Below, piece after piece: positions 23,024 to 31,307 of a stretch of 64,000 nt of DNA. Position 1 is the first letter of the stretch. Every line of letters starts with the position of its first letter. The notes under the pieces are model-generated. The model was given only the letters and a program-made list of their open reading frames with translations, ran no database searches and had not been told where the DNA came from. The DNA is from Pseudomonas sp. dw_612. Its GTDB lineage: Bacteria; Pseudomonadota; Gammaproteobacteria; Pseudomonadales; Pseudomonadaceae. The stretch lies in NCBI RefSeq assembly GCF_018449725.1, contig NZ_JAAVVC010000003.1, positions 124,001 through 188,000 on the forward strand, written 5' to 3'. The position numbers and the translations under genes were made by a program.

Positions 23024-23485
23024 TTATCCGGCAGAGGACAACCATGGGCTGGCCAGGATGACCGCCAATGTGGGCAGCACCTGGGCTGCCAGTAGGACAG
23101 CCTGTTTGCGTAACAGTTTAAGCGCCCCGCGCTGACGCTCGGCCCAAGGTCGGCCAGCACGGTCAGCCGGTTGCAGACCGAGGCTTTGCAGAGCTTGATC
23201 GAGATCGACCGTGCGGTGCGGCACGGCGTCGGCGTCTTGGGCGACCAAGGCAAACAGGTCAGCATCGAAGGCCACCCGAAACGCCCAGTATTTTTGCCAA
23301 AGCCCCAGGACGATCAGCCAGCCACTAAGGAGCAGGCCCAGCGCCGCCGGGGTGATCAACAGCAGCTGTAATAACCCGAACACCACGCCGAGCAGGGTCA
23401 GCCCTGTGGATAACTGATCGAGCGCCCGGCCCCGGCGTAGAAGGCTGGCGACCACCTGCAACTCCATATCAACCGGCATAGGCAT
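23024..23485 (-). CDS. Small membrane protein of the lipid operon, function unknown
   Basis: I do not recognise a family. The 153-residue product has two adjacent hydrophobic segments (about 29-65, LLGVVFGLLQLLL and LLLSGWLIVLGL). A soluble Arg/Asp-rich middle part follows, then a third hydrophobic stretch near the C terminus (VLLAAQVLPTLAVIL). The start could also be ATG 23467 (MELQVVAS), which would overlap the preceding gene less. It sits between the PAP2-phosphatase fusion and the acyltransferase, close enough for cotranscription, so a role with them in the membrane is inferred from position only. Confidence 0.65.
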   Translation of the reverse strand: MPMPVDMELQVVASLLRRGRALDQLSTGLTLLGVVFGLLQLLLITPAALGLLLSGWLIVLGLWQKYWAFRVAFDADLFALVAQDADAVPHRTVDLDQALQSLGLQPADRAGRPWAERQRGALKLLRKQAVLLAAQVLPTLAVILASPWLSSAG

Positions 23486-24779
23486 TCTCCAGGGCTTGGC
23501 GATGTGCCGGGTGCAGCACCACGTGCGGGCGTGCGGCGCGGATCATCGCCACGGCGGCATCGACCGTGCTCGCTCGACCGCTGTGCAACAACCAGGCTGC
23601 GACAGCGGTGGCGCTGCGCGAATAACCCAAGGCGCAGCACACCAGCAGCGGACCTTGCTGGCGCAGGTGTTCAATGGCTTCGGCGGCGGCCAGGCATTGT
23701 TCAGCACTGGGCGCCGTCAGGTCGAGCACCGGAATGCTTTGGTAGGCGCGGCCCCGGGGATCGAGCGGCAGCTCCGCGCAGAGATCGACCACGGCTTTGA
23801 ACGGCGTCATCTGGTCGGCACCGGGAAGCCTGCCCAGCCAAACGTTATCCACAACCTCATTGGGCTGTGGATGTTTGCGCGTCCACAGCCGTGAATTGAT
23901 CCATGCCGCCGCTACGTAAGGCGCAAACAACCAGCGGGCGGCCGGGCTTAGGCGGCCGTCGGCGCGTTTCTGAAACCCATCGGCGTCGAACACGGCGTAA
24001 TTCAGCGCTACCAACAGCAGCGCCACGGCGGGCCAGATCAGCCACAACCAGCCGCCGCCGAGGCCAAAGGCTGGAATGGCGAGTATCGCGACGCCGACGG
24101 CATAACGCAGGGCCAGCCGCCAGCGCTTCGAATCCTTGGCCAGCCGCAGGCTGCTCAACGGACTCGGCCGATCCAGCGGCCACAGCCACACACACAGCCA
24201 ACCGGCGAGGGCGCCTGTGGGTAAGTCGATAAAGTGATGTTGATAAGTGGTCAGCACCGAAATCCCGATCAGTGCAAACCAACCGTGTACCACCCAGCGC
24301 CACAGGCCTTGAGTGTGCCGTTGGTACATGACCCACAGGATCACCAGCAGCGCGATGTGCAGCGACGGCGCCTGATTGAACGGCTTGTCGAACCCCGCCA
24401 GCACTGCGAACAGCCAGCCGAACACGCCATCCAGCTCCGGCCGTTCGAACGTGAAACGCAGCGGCCACAGCAGGAAACAACTGACCGAAATCACTTGAGC
24501 GCTGAGCAGGCGCAAGGCGTGGCGCTTGAGTTCATGGCGGCTGTCAGGCAGCAGCAGGGAAAAGCCGTACAGCAGATCAATCGTCCAGTAGGGGACGATG
24601 GTCCATGCCCAAAAAGGCATAGCGCTTTCCCAGTCAAAAACGAAGGTGCCGACGTCGCTGCGCTGATTCGTGACCCACGTGGCAAAGCCGTAGCTGGCGA
24701 AAAACAGCGGCGCCAATAGCAGCAACCAAAGCACGGCTGGTTTGAGTAAACCCGGTTCTCGGGGGGCCGCCACCATCAT
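23469..24779 (-). CDS. PAP2-like membrane domain fused to a dual-specificity phosphatase domain (YnbD-like)
   Basis: The 436-residue protein joins two phosphatase-type modules. The N-terminal two thirds is polytopic, with PAP2-like landmarks (QAPSLHIALL about residue 135-144, then a GISVLTTYQHHFIDLPTG block resembling the H...D motif). The C-terminal about 130 residues are a dual-specificity phosphatase domain with CX5R in CCALGYSRS (about 386-394) preceded by DLCAELP. ATG 24779 overlaps the upstream stop (ATGA). E. coli YnbD has the same architecture. Substrate is unknown; a phosphatidyl-alcohol-phosphate intermediate made by the neighbouring enzymes is a reasonable guess. Confidence 0.8.
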   Translation of the reverse strand: MMVAAPREPGLLKPAVLWLLLLAPLFFASYGFATWVTNQRSDVGTFVFDWESAMPFWAWTIVPYWTIDLLYGFSLLLPDSRHELKRHALRLLSAQVISVSCFLLWPLRFTFERPELDGVFGWLFAVLAGFDKPFNQAPSLHIALLVILWVMYQRHTQGLWRWVVHGWFALIGISVLTTYQHHFIDLPTGALAGWLCVWLWPLDRPSPLSSLRLAKDSKRWRLALRYAVGVAILAIPAFGLGGGWLWLIWPAVALLLVALNYAVFDADGFQKRADGRLSPAARWLFAPYVAAAWINSRLWTRKHPQPNEVVDNVWLGRLPGADQMTPFKAVVDLCAELPLDPRGRAYQSIPVLDLTAPSAEQCLAAAEAIEHLRQQGPLLVCCALGYSRSATAVAAWLLHSGRASTVDAAVAMIRAARPHVVLHPAHRQALENAYAG

Positions 24780-26533
24780 TGCACCCGTTGCGCGAGAGAC
24801 ACGGTAAAGATCCCCCATTCATCCACACGCTGGGTGATCTTGCGGAAACCCGCCGCTTCCACCAGTTGATCCATTTCCGCCTGGCTGCGCCGACGCATTA
24901 CCCACGCCTGGCCCTGACGGTGACTGGTGAGGGCGCGGGCGATCAATTCCAACTGCGGGTGCCAAGGTTGGCCGGTGTAGACCAGATAACCGCCGGGCTC
25001 CACGGCCTCGGCCAAACCGGCCAGCGAACCACCGACCATCGTGTTGTCGGCAAACAATTCATACAACCCGGACACCACCGCCAGGGTTGGCTTGGGCTCC
25101 AGCGCCGCCAGATCGGCGCGATCGAAGGCATCGCCTTTGACGAATTGCGCGATGTCGCCCAGGCCTTTATCGCGGATCAGCGCACCGCCATCCCGCACGT
25201 TGATGTCGCTGTAATCGCGCAGCAGGATCGATTCCGGCAACGGACTGACACCCTGCAACGCTTCAAGAATGTAGCGGCCATGGCCGGCGGCGATGTCGAC
25301 GATGCGCACCGGGCGGCCTTCGTCGCGCAGTTTGCCCATGGTCAGGCGCAGCAGTTCTTCAACGTTGAGTTTGCGCTGGCGAATGCCGCGCCAGCCGATG
25401 GAGTTCAGGTAATTCTGATCAATCATCCGCCCGAGGCCGCCCTTGCCGGTGGGCTGGTTGCGGTACACGTAGTCCAGGGTGCTGCCGGAGTCGAAACCGG
25501 TGTCGAAACCGAGCTTCACGCCGTCGGACAGCTGGCTGCCCAGGCGCATGCTGGCGCGGGTCATGCGCCAGTACAGGTCACGCAGCGAGTTGTGTGGCAG
25601 CGGGGCGGCGAGGGATTCCGATTCGGCGCAGGTCAGGCCGATTTTGTCGGCGTCCAGCAGCGAAGCGCGGTCCAGCGGGTAGTCAAAGTTTTGCAGGATA
25701 AAACGCTTGGCGCTGGCCACCGCCACGGCGCGATCACGTTCCCCGAGGGTGTCGTGGAAGAAGCCCGGCAGGATGTGCTTCTCTTTTTTCAGGCTGCCCA
25801 GGCGTTCGAAAAACTGTTCCTGGGGTTTGCGGTGCACCACAAAGTCCGAACCGGAAATCAGCAACTGGGTCGGTACCTGAATCGCCTGGGCGTCAGCCAC
25901 CACGCGGTCGGCGGCTTCGTACAAGCCGAGCAACACATTCACCGAAATGGCCTTGGTGATCAGCGGATCGCTGTCGTAGGAAGCCACGCGTTCCGGGTCA
26001 TGGCTGAGGAACTTGGCCTTGACGTAGCTGTTGACGAAAAAGTTGCCGCGAAACTTGCGCATCAACCCCAGGCCGGGGCGGGCGAACGGCACGTAGAGCT
26101 TGACCTTGAATGCCGGCGAGGCGAGCACCAGCGAACGAATGCGCGGCGCATAGTCGTGGACCCAGGTCGAGACGATCACGGCGCCGACGCTCTGGGCGAT
26201 CACCGCCATGTTCTCTTCGTCGATCTGGTGGGCCGTGCTCAGGTGATCGCAAAAGGTCTGCACGTCACGCACGCTGGTGGCGAAACTCGGGCTGTCGCCG
26301 CGCGCGCCGGGGGACTGACCATGGCCACGGGCGTCCCAGGCAAAGAAGTCGAAGCCAGGCAGGTCCAGCTCATCCACCAGGTGCGCGATGCGCCCGGAAT
26401 GTTCATGGCCGCGATGAAACAGCAGCACCGCTTTGCGCGGTTCGCCCGGGCTGGCGGCAGTGGCCGGCCAGTGACGATAGAACAGCTCGACGCCGTCGTG
26501 GGTGGTGAAGGTCTGATTCTGGGGGTCGCGCAT
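24776..26533 (-). CDS. Fusion of alpha/beta hydrolase and SAM-dependent methyltransferase (YnbC-like)
   Basis: The 585-residue protein begins with a monoglyceride-lipase-like alpha/beta hydrolase (about 1-300): the oxyanion region LLFHRGHEHSGR, WDARGHGQS, and a nucleophile elbow AQSVGAV where Ser replaces the usual GxSxG context. The C-terminal half is a class I methyltransferase with IVDIAAGHGRYILEAL near residue 410. The length is like that of E. coli YnbC. ATG 26533 follows AAGGAACATGCA. It lies 30 bp after the CDP-alcohol phosphotransferase and overlaps the PAP2 gene by 4 bp. The product is probably a modified lipid head group or acyl ester; neither activity can be read from sequence alone. 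Confidence 0.82.
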   Translation of the reverse strand: MRDPQNQTFTTHDGVELFYRHWPATAASPGEPRKAVLLFHRGHEHSGRIAHLVDELDLPGFDFFAWDARGHGQSPGARGDSPSFATSVRDVQTFCDHLSTAHQIDEENMAVIAQSVGAVIVSTWVHDYAPRIRSLVLASPAFKVKLYVPFARPGLGLMRKFRGNFFVNSYVKAKFLSHDPERVASYDSDPLITKAISVNVLLGLYEAADRVVADAQAIQVPTQLLISGSDFVVHRKPQEQFFERLGSLKKEKHILPGFFHDTLGERDRAVAVASAKRFILQNFDYPLDRASLLDADKIGLTCAESESLAAPLPHNSLRDLYWRMTRASMRLGSQLSDGVKLGFDTGFDSGSTLDYVYRNQPTGKGGLGRMIDQNYLNSIGWRGIRQRKLNVEELLRLTMGKLRDEGRPVRIVDIAAGHGRYILEALQGVSPLPESILLRDYSDINVRDGGALIRDKGLGDIAQFVKGDAFDRADLAALEPKPTLAVVSGLYELFADNTMVGGSLAGLAEAVEPGGYLVYTGQPWHPQLELIARALTSHRQGQAWVMRRRSQAEMDQLVEAAGFRKITQRVDEWGIFTVSLAQRVQ

Positions 26534-26563
26534 TGCATGTTCCTTATGCTGAGTGAGAGGGCC

Positions 26564-27187
26564 TTAGGCCGAGGGAGCGGTTTCCTGCACTTCTTTAAGG
26601 CCCTGACGGACCCGGTTGACCAAGGTGTACGCCAGCAGGACGGCGACCACCCCTAACACCACATTAATCCACAACGCGCTGATCCAGCCGAGGGCGACGC
26701 CGGTGGCGACCACGCCCAGGACAAACGCCCGATCACTTTTGCCCATCGGCCCGTCATACCGGCGCGATGCGCCGACCATCGGCCCGAGGACGCCACTGTA
26801 CTCGCTGAACAACGCCAGCAGCGTGACCGACAGCACAATCAATCCGCTCACGTCGGCAATCAGCGCAAACGGCAGGATCAACGCGCAGTCCGCAACGATA
26901 TCGCACAGTTCATTAAGGTAGGCGCCGAGGCGCGACTGTTGGCCGAATTCCCGGGCCAGCATGCCGTCGATGGCGTTCAGCGCCATGCGCAAAATCATCC
27001 ACAGCGGAATCAGCGCAAACACCCACGGATGCTGGGCGAAACAGGCAATCGCAACGCCCACCACCACCGAAATGACCCCGGCCAGCACGGTGATTTGATT
27101 GGCGGTGGTGCCGTTATCGAACAAGCGTTGCACCAGCGGGCGCAACAGATTCTGGAACGCCGGTTTGAGTTGGTAAATGGAGGGCAT
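26564..27187 (-). CDS. CDP-alcohol phosphatidyltransferase family protein (YnbA-like)
   Basis: Such enzymes displace CMP from CDP-diacylglycerol with an alcohol to form a phospholipid. The 207-residue protein has about five membrane segments and the complete signature DGMLAREFGQQSRLGAYLNE..D (DGxxAR-x8-G-x3-D-x3-D, about residues 74-97, with CDIVAD supplying the last Asp pair). It is first in the minus-strand lipid operon. The acceptor alcohol is unknown. Promoter elements should lie in 27188-27334, shared with the divergent LysR gene. Confidence 0.85.
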   Translation of the reverse strand: MPSIYQLKPAFQNLLRPLVQRLFDNGTTANQITVLAGVISVVVGVAIACFAQHPWVFALIPLWMILRMALNAIDGMLAREFGQQSRLGAYLNELCDIVADCALILPFALIADVSGLIVLSVTLLALFSEYSGVLGPMVGASRRYDGPMGKSDRAFVLGVVATGVALGWISALWINVVLGVVAVLLAYTLVNRVRQGLKEVQETAPSA

Positions 27188-27334
27188 CGGGGGATGGTCT
27201 CGGCAATTGAAAGCGTGAACATTCAGGGTTATACGTCACAATAATCAGAATGCCAGTAAAACCCGTCTCTCCGCGAATCCAGGGCTCATCGGAAACTCTC
27301 GGCCCCGCGTATTTTAGTGCTCAGGAGTTTACCG

Positions 27335-28234
27335 ATGGACCGATTCCAGGAAATGCAGGTGTTCGCCGCCGTCGCCCAGGCGCAAGGCTTTTCGGCGGCG
27401 GCGCGGCGTCTCGGGATGTCGGCGGCCAGCGTCACCCGCGCGGTGGCGGCGCTGGAGAAACGCATCGGCACCCTGTTGCTGACGCGCACCACGCGCAGCG
27501 TGCATTTGAGCGAGGCGGGCCAGCGTTACCTGGAGGATTGTCGGAGAATTCTCGCCGAGGTGCAGGAAGCCGAGGATTCGGCAGCGGGCAGCCACGCCCA
27601 GCCCCGTGGGCAATTGACGATCACCGCGCCGGTGTTGTTCGGCGAGTTGTTCGTGACGCCGCTGATGGTGAGTTATCTCGATCAATTCCCTGAAGTGACG
27701 ATCAACGGCTTGCTGGTCGATCGTGTGGTGAGCATGGTCGAGGAGGGCATTGATGTCGCCGTGCGCATTGGTGAACTGCCGGACAGCAATCAGCACGCGA
27801 TTCGGGTCGGTGAGGTAAGGCGGGTGATTTGTGCAGCGCCGGCCTACCTGAACGCCCACGGCCGCCCTCTGCATCCTGAAGAATTGGCCGGGGCGCCGGT
27901 GGTGGCGACTTCGTCCATCGGGCAGCTCAGGAGCTGGCCCTTTCTCGATAAAGGGCAGCCGATCAACGTTCGCCCGGAACCGCGATTGGTGGTCACGGCC
28001 AATCAGGCGGCCATCACGGCGGCGAGCCTCGGTCTGGGGTTTACCCGGGTCTTGTCCTATCAAGTGTCGAGCAAAGTCGCGGCCGGTGAGCTGGAAATCG
28101 TGTTGGCGGACTTTGAATTACCGCCGCTGCCGATTCACGTGGTGTACCAGGGCGGGCGCAAAGCCCCGGCGCGGATTCGTAGCTTCGTCGATTTTATGGT
28201 GAAGGCCCTGCGCGAACATCCAGCCTTGGGGTAA
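27335..28234 (+). CDS. LysR-family transcriptional regulator
   Basis: The 299-residue protein has the LysR N-terminal helix-turn-helix (FSAAARRLGMSAASVTRAVAALEKRIG, about 21-47, then LLTRTTRSV) and a C-terminal effector-binding domain. ATG 27335 is chosen over a GTG at 27317; AGGAG lies 8 bp upstream. It is divergent from the lipid operon and upstream of the GST-like gene, from which a REP pair separates it. Target and effector are unknown; the adjacent GST/oxidoreductase genes are candidates. Confidence 0.88.
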   Translation: MDRFQEMQVFAAVAQAQGFSAAARRLGMSAASVTRAVAALEKRIGTLLLTRTTRSVHLSEAGQRYLEDCRRILAEVQEAEDSAAGSHAQPRGQLTITAPVLFGELFVTPLMVSYLDQFPEVTINGLLVDRVVSMVEEGIDVAVRIGELPDSNQHAIRVGEVRRVICAAPAYLNAHGRPLHPEELAGAPVVATSSIGQLRSWPFLDKGQPINVRPEPRLVVTANQAAITAASLGLGFTRVLSYQVSSKVAAGELEIVLADFELPPLPIHVVYQGGRKAPARIRSFVDFMVKALREHPALG

Positions 28235-28246
28235 GGCGCAAAACCT

Positions 28247-28336
28247 TGTGGGAGCGGGCTTGCTCGCGAAAGCGGTAGGTCAGCCAACATCCCTGTTGAA
28301 TGGTAAATCGCTTTCGCGAGCAAGCCCGCTCCCACA
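28247..28336. repeat. Inverted REP pair (REPIN), copy 1
   Basis: TGTGGGAGCGGGCTTGCTCGCGAAAGCGG (28247-28275) is mirrored by CGCTTTCGCGAGCAAGCCCGCTCCCACA (28309-28336), separated by about 33 bp. Each unit has its own small hairpin (GCGGGC-TT-GCTCGC). This is the common REP family of fluorescent pseudomonads. It lies just after the LysR gene stop. Confidence 0.9.
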
Positions 28337-28487
28337 GGGATGGTGGTGTTGGGCTCATTTCTATTGCGCAGAATGAAACAATGGATTGCATTTGCTGGTT
28401 ATTCTGTTGTTTCGGGGATGGGTAGATGATGCCTGCCATCGGTGCTGATCATTCCCTGAACGGCGCCACCACCCAGCGGAGCCGACC

Positions 28488-29114
28488 ATGCACGCCATCA
28501 AACTCTACAACTTCCCACGTTCCGGCCACGCTCACCGTGCGGAGCTGATGCTGTCCCTGCTGCAACTGCCGACCGAGCTGATTCTGGTCGATCTGGCCAA
28601 AGGCGCGCACAAGCAGCCTGAATTCCTGGCGCTCAACTCGTTTGGTCAGGTGCCGGTGCTGGACGATCAAGGCGTGGTGCTGGCCGATTCCAACGCGATC
28701 CTGGTGTACCTGGCGCAGAAATATGGCAACGGCCGCTGGCTGCCGACGGATCCGGTCGGTGCGGCCAGGGTCCAGCGCTGGTTGTCGGTGGCGGCCGGGC
28801 CGATTGCTTTTGGTCCCGCCAGAGCCCGGCTGATCACGGTGTTTGGTGCGTCCTTCAACGCTGATGAAGCGATTACGCGCTCACATGACCTGCTCAAAGT
28901 GATGGATCAGGAACTGACCAACAGCGAATTTCTGGTGGGCAACGAGCCGACCATCGCTGACGTTTCCGCTTACAGCTACATCGCTCATGCGCCGGAAGGC
29001 AATGTGTCGCTGGCGGATTACGCCAACGTGCGGGCCTGGCTGGCGCGGATTGAAGCCTTGCCCGGGTTTGTCGGCATGCCGCGCACCGCTGCTGGCCTGC
29101 AACAAACAGCCTGA
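28488..29114 (+). CDS. Glutathione S-transferase family protein
   Basis: The 208-residue protein has a thioredoxin-like N-terminal domain ([16 protein letters not shown], then [18 protein letters not shown] with the glutathione-binding Asp-Ser) and a helical C-terminal domain ([18 protein letters not shown]). A catalytic Ser or Tyr at the N terminus is possible (Tyr7 or Ser12). It precedes a flavin/iron-sulfur oxidoreductase gene by 48 bp, so the two are probably cotranscribed and might act on the same electrophile. The substrate is unknown. Confidence 0.88.
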   Translation: MHAIKLYNFPRSGHAHRAELMLSLLQLPTELILVDLAKGAHKQPEFLALNSFGQVPVLDDQGVVLADSNAILVYLAQKYGNGRWLPTDPVGAARVQRWLSVAAGPIAFGPARARLITVFGASFNADEAITRSHDLLKVMDQELTNSEFLVGNEPTIADVSAYSYIAHAPEGNVSLADYANVRAWLARIEALPGFVGMPRTAAGLQQTA

Positions 29115-29162
29115 TAATCGCGTTCGTTTACGCTGCGCCTTGCGTGCAGGGGAGAGGTCGTT

Positions 29163-31193
29163 ATGGAACATTCACCGTGGCACGCTGGCGAAAAGCAGTT
29201 GCAGGAACACGTGGGTGTTGCCGAGCGAATGGATACCCTCGGTCGTAGGGTGATTCGCAGCGAGATGCCGGACCAGCACCGTCAGTTCTATCAGCAACTG
29301 CCGTTCATGCTGTTCGGCGCGGTGGATGCTGATGGTCGTCCCTGGGCCAGCATTCTCGAAGGGCCACCGGGTTTCGCCCATTCTCCTGCGCCAGACGGGT
29401 TGCAGTTCGAATGCCTGCCCGCCGCCGATGACCCCGCGCAATTGCACGCCGGGGCCGCTATCGGCCTGCTGGGCATCGAATTGCACACCCGGCGGCGCAA
29501 CCGCCTCAATGGCCGGGTCGGGGCCATGACGGCGAGTGGCTTCGGTGTCACGGTGGAGCAATCCTTCGGCAACTGCCCGCAATACATACAGTTGCGCCAG
29601 TTCCGCTCGGTGCCGCTGGCGGATCCTTCGACCCGCATCGCCCAGCACCTCGACGAACTGGACGATGCGGCCAGAGCGGTGATCGCCCAGGCCGATACGT
29701 TGTTTGTCGCCAGTTATGTCGACGTCGATGGCCAACGCTCGGTGGACGTTTCCCATCGCGGTGGTCAACCGGGTTTCGTGCGCATCGAAGGCAATCGCCT
29801 GACCATTCCGGATTTCGCCGGCAACCTGTTTTTCAATACCTTGGGCAACCTGCTGGTCAACCCACGGGCCGGTTTGCTGTTTATTGATTTCAATTCGGGC
29901 GACCTGCTGCAGCTTAGCGGGCACACCGAAGTCATTCTTGAAGGCCCGCAAATCGAGGCGTTTCAAGGCGCCGAGCGGTTATGGACGTTTGACGTTGAGC
30001 GGGTCGTACGACGGCCAGCGGCGTTGGCGCTACGCTGGCGTTTCGACGGAATGTCGCCCAACAGCCTGATGACCGGTACCTGGGAACAGGCCGCCGCGCG
30101 CCTGCAAGCCCAAGCCCTGGGCGATGCCTGGCGGCCGTTGCGGGTGGTGCGGATCGAGGCGGAGAGCCAGAACATTCGCTCGGTGTATCTGGAGCCCGCC
30201 GATGGCGCCGGGTTGCCGGTGTTCCAGGCCGGGCAGCATTTGCCGTTGCGCTTTCACATGGGCGGCGAAACGCATATCCGCACCTACAGCCTGTCGAGTG
30301 CGCCGTCTGATGACTTTTTCCGTATCAGCGTGAAGCGTGACGGTTTGGTGTCGTCCCACGTGCACGAACAGATCCGCGTCGGCGATGTACTGGAGGCCCG
30401 CGCGCCTCAGGGGCATTTCACCGTGGCGCCCCACGAGCGCCGGCCACTGGTGCTGTTGGCCGCCGGGGTGGGCATCACGCCGTTGCTGTCGATGGTGCGC
30501 GAGGTGGTTTATCAGGGCTGGCGCACGCGACACATTCGGCCGACCTGGTTCTTCCAGAGTTCGCGGACCTTGGCTGATCAACCGTTTCGCCAGGAGCTGG
30601 ACCGCTTGCTCGAAGGGACCGGCGACACCGTCCGCGTGCTGCGCCTGCTCAGCCAACCGGAACCCGAGGCGCGGGAAGGTGAGGACTTTGACGTGACCGG
30701 GCGCATTGACGCGGCGTTGCTTCAGACGATGCTTGAGGTCGAGGACTACGATCAGTTGGACTTTGTCCTCTGCGGTCCGGGCAGTTTTACCCAAGGCTTG
30801 TACGACAGCCTGCGGGAACTGGACATCCGCGACTCAAGGATTCACGCCGAGACGTTTGGCCCATCGACCTTGCGTCGGCGCCTGGACCCGGACGCCGTCG
30901 TCATCGAGCGGCCACCGGCTGCGACATCTTCGGTGCCCGTGGTGTTTCAGCGCTCGGCCAAAGAGGCGCGCTGGCAACCCGACGGCGGCAGTTTGCTGGA
31001 GTTGGCGGAAAGCCGCGGCTTGCGCCCGGAATTCAGTTGCCGCGGTGGCTCCTGCGGAACCTGCAAGACGCGGTTGATCAGCGGTCAGGTGAATTATCCA
31101 CAGGTACCGGCCGAAGTACCGGAAGAGGGGCAGGTGCTGATTTGTTGTGCGATTCCGGCCCAGGGTTCGCAGCCATTGGTGCTGGACTTATAG
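29163..31193 (+). CDS. Pyridoxamine-5'-phosphate-oxidase-like / ferredoxin reductase / 2Fe-2S fusion protein
   Basis: The 676-residue protein has three modules. An N-terminal split-barrel flavin-binding domain of the PNPOx type (about 35-320) is followed by an FAD/NAD(P)H reductase domain starting near 322 (RTYSLSSAP at about 372-380, AAGVGITPLLSMV, then CGPGSF). A C-terminal plant-type ferredoxin domain has CRGGSCGTC (about 625-633) and a last cysteine in LICCAIP. This layout suggests NAD(P)H electrons passing through FAD and Fe-S, with a second flavin or F420-type site in the front domain. The ribosome site is GGGGAGAGG. A DnaA box (31094-31102) lies in the 3' part. The physiological acceptor is unknown. 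Confidence 0.83.
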   Translation: MEHSPWHAGEKQLQEHVGVAERMDTLGRRVIRSEMPDQHRQFYQQLPFMLFGAVDADGRPWASILEGPPGFAHSPAPDGLQFECLPAADDPAQLHAGAAIGLLGIELHTRRRNRLNGRVGAMTASGFGVTVEQSFGNCPQYIQLRQFRSVPLADPSTRIAQHLDELDDAARAVIAQADTLFVASYVDVDGQRSVDVSHRGGQPGFVRIEGNRLTIPDFAGNLFFNTLGNLLVNPRAGLLFIDFNSGDLLQLSGHTEVILEGPQIEAFQGAERLWTFDVERVVRRPAALALRWRFDGMSPNSLMTGTWEQAAARLQAQALGDAWRPLRVVRIEAESQNIRSVYLEPADGAGLPVFQAGQHLPLRFHMGGETHIRTYSLSSAPSDDFFRISVKRDGLVSSHVHEQIRVGDVLEARAPQGHFTVAPHERRPLVLLAAGVGITPLLSMVREVVYQGWRTRHIRPTWFFQSSRTLADQPFRQELDRLLEGTGDTVRVLRLLSQPEPEAREGEDFDVTGRIDAALLQTMLEVEDYDQLDFVLCGPGSFTQGLYDSLRELDIRDSRIHAETFGPSTLRRRLDPDAVVIERPPAATSSVPVVFQRSAKEARWQPDGGSLLELAESRGLRPEFSCRGGSCGTCKTRLISGQVNYPQVPAEVPEEGQVLICCAIPAQGSQPLVLDL

Positions 31194-31208
31194 CCACCAC
31201 CAATCCCC

Positions 31209-31298
31209 TGTGGGAGCGGGCTTGCTCGCGAAAGCGGTGGATCAGCCAACATCACCGCTGAATGACACACCGCATTCGCGAGCAAGCCCGCTCCCACA
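31209..31298. repeat. Inverted REP pair (REPIN), copy 2
   Basis: TGTGGGAGCGGGCTTGCTCGCGAAAGCGG begins at 31209 and the inverted copy CGCATTCGCGAGCAAGCCCGCTCCCACA ends at 31298. The orientation and spacing are those of copy 1. It sits between the convergent oxidoreductase and wbpZ genes, where it may also act as a transcript boundary. Confidence 0.9.
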
Positions 31299-31307
31299 TA
31301 AAAGCAG

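Noticed and set aside
24671..24682. A CCACGTGG core in the minus-strand lipid operon as a second parS
   Set aside because: Only the 8-bp core matches; the flanks (ACC..CAAA) lack the GTT..AAC arms.
24779..26656. A 625-codon plus-strand frame opposite the hydrolase-methyltransferase gene
   Set aside because: The minus-strand protein has clear domains and operon context; this frame has none.
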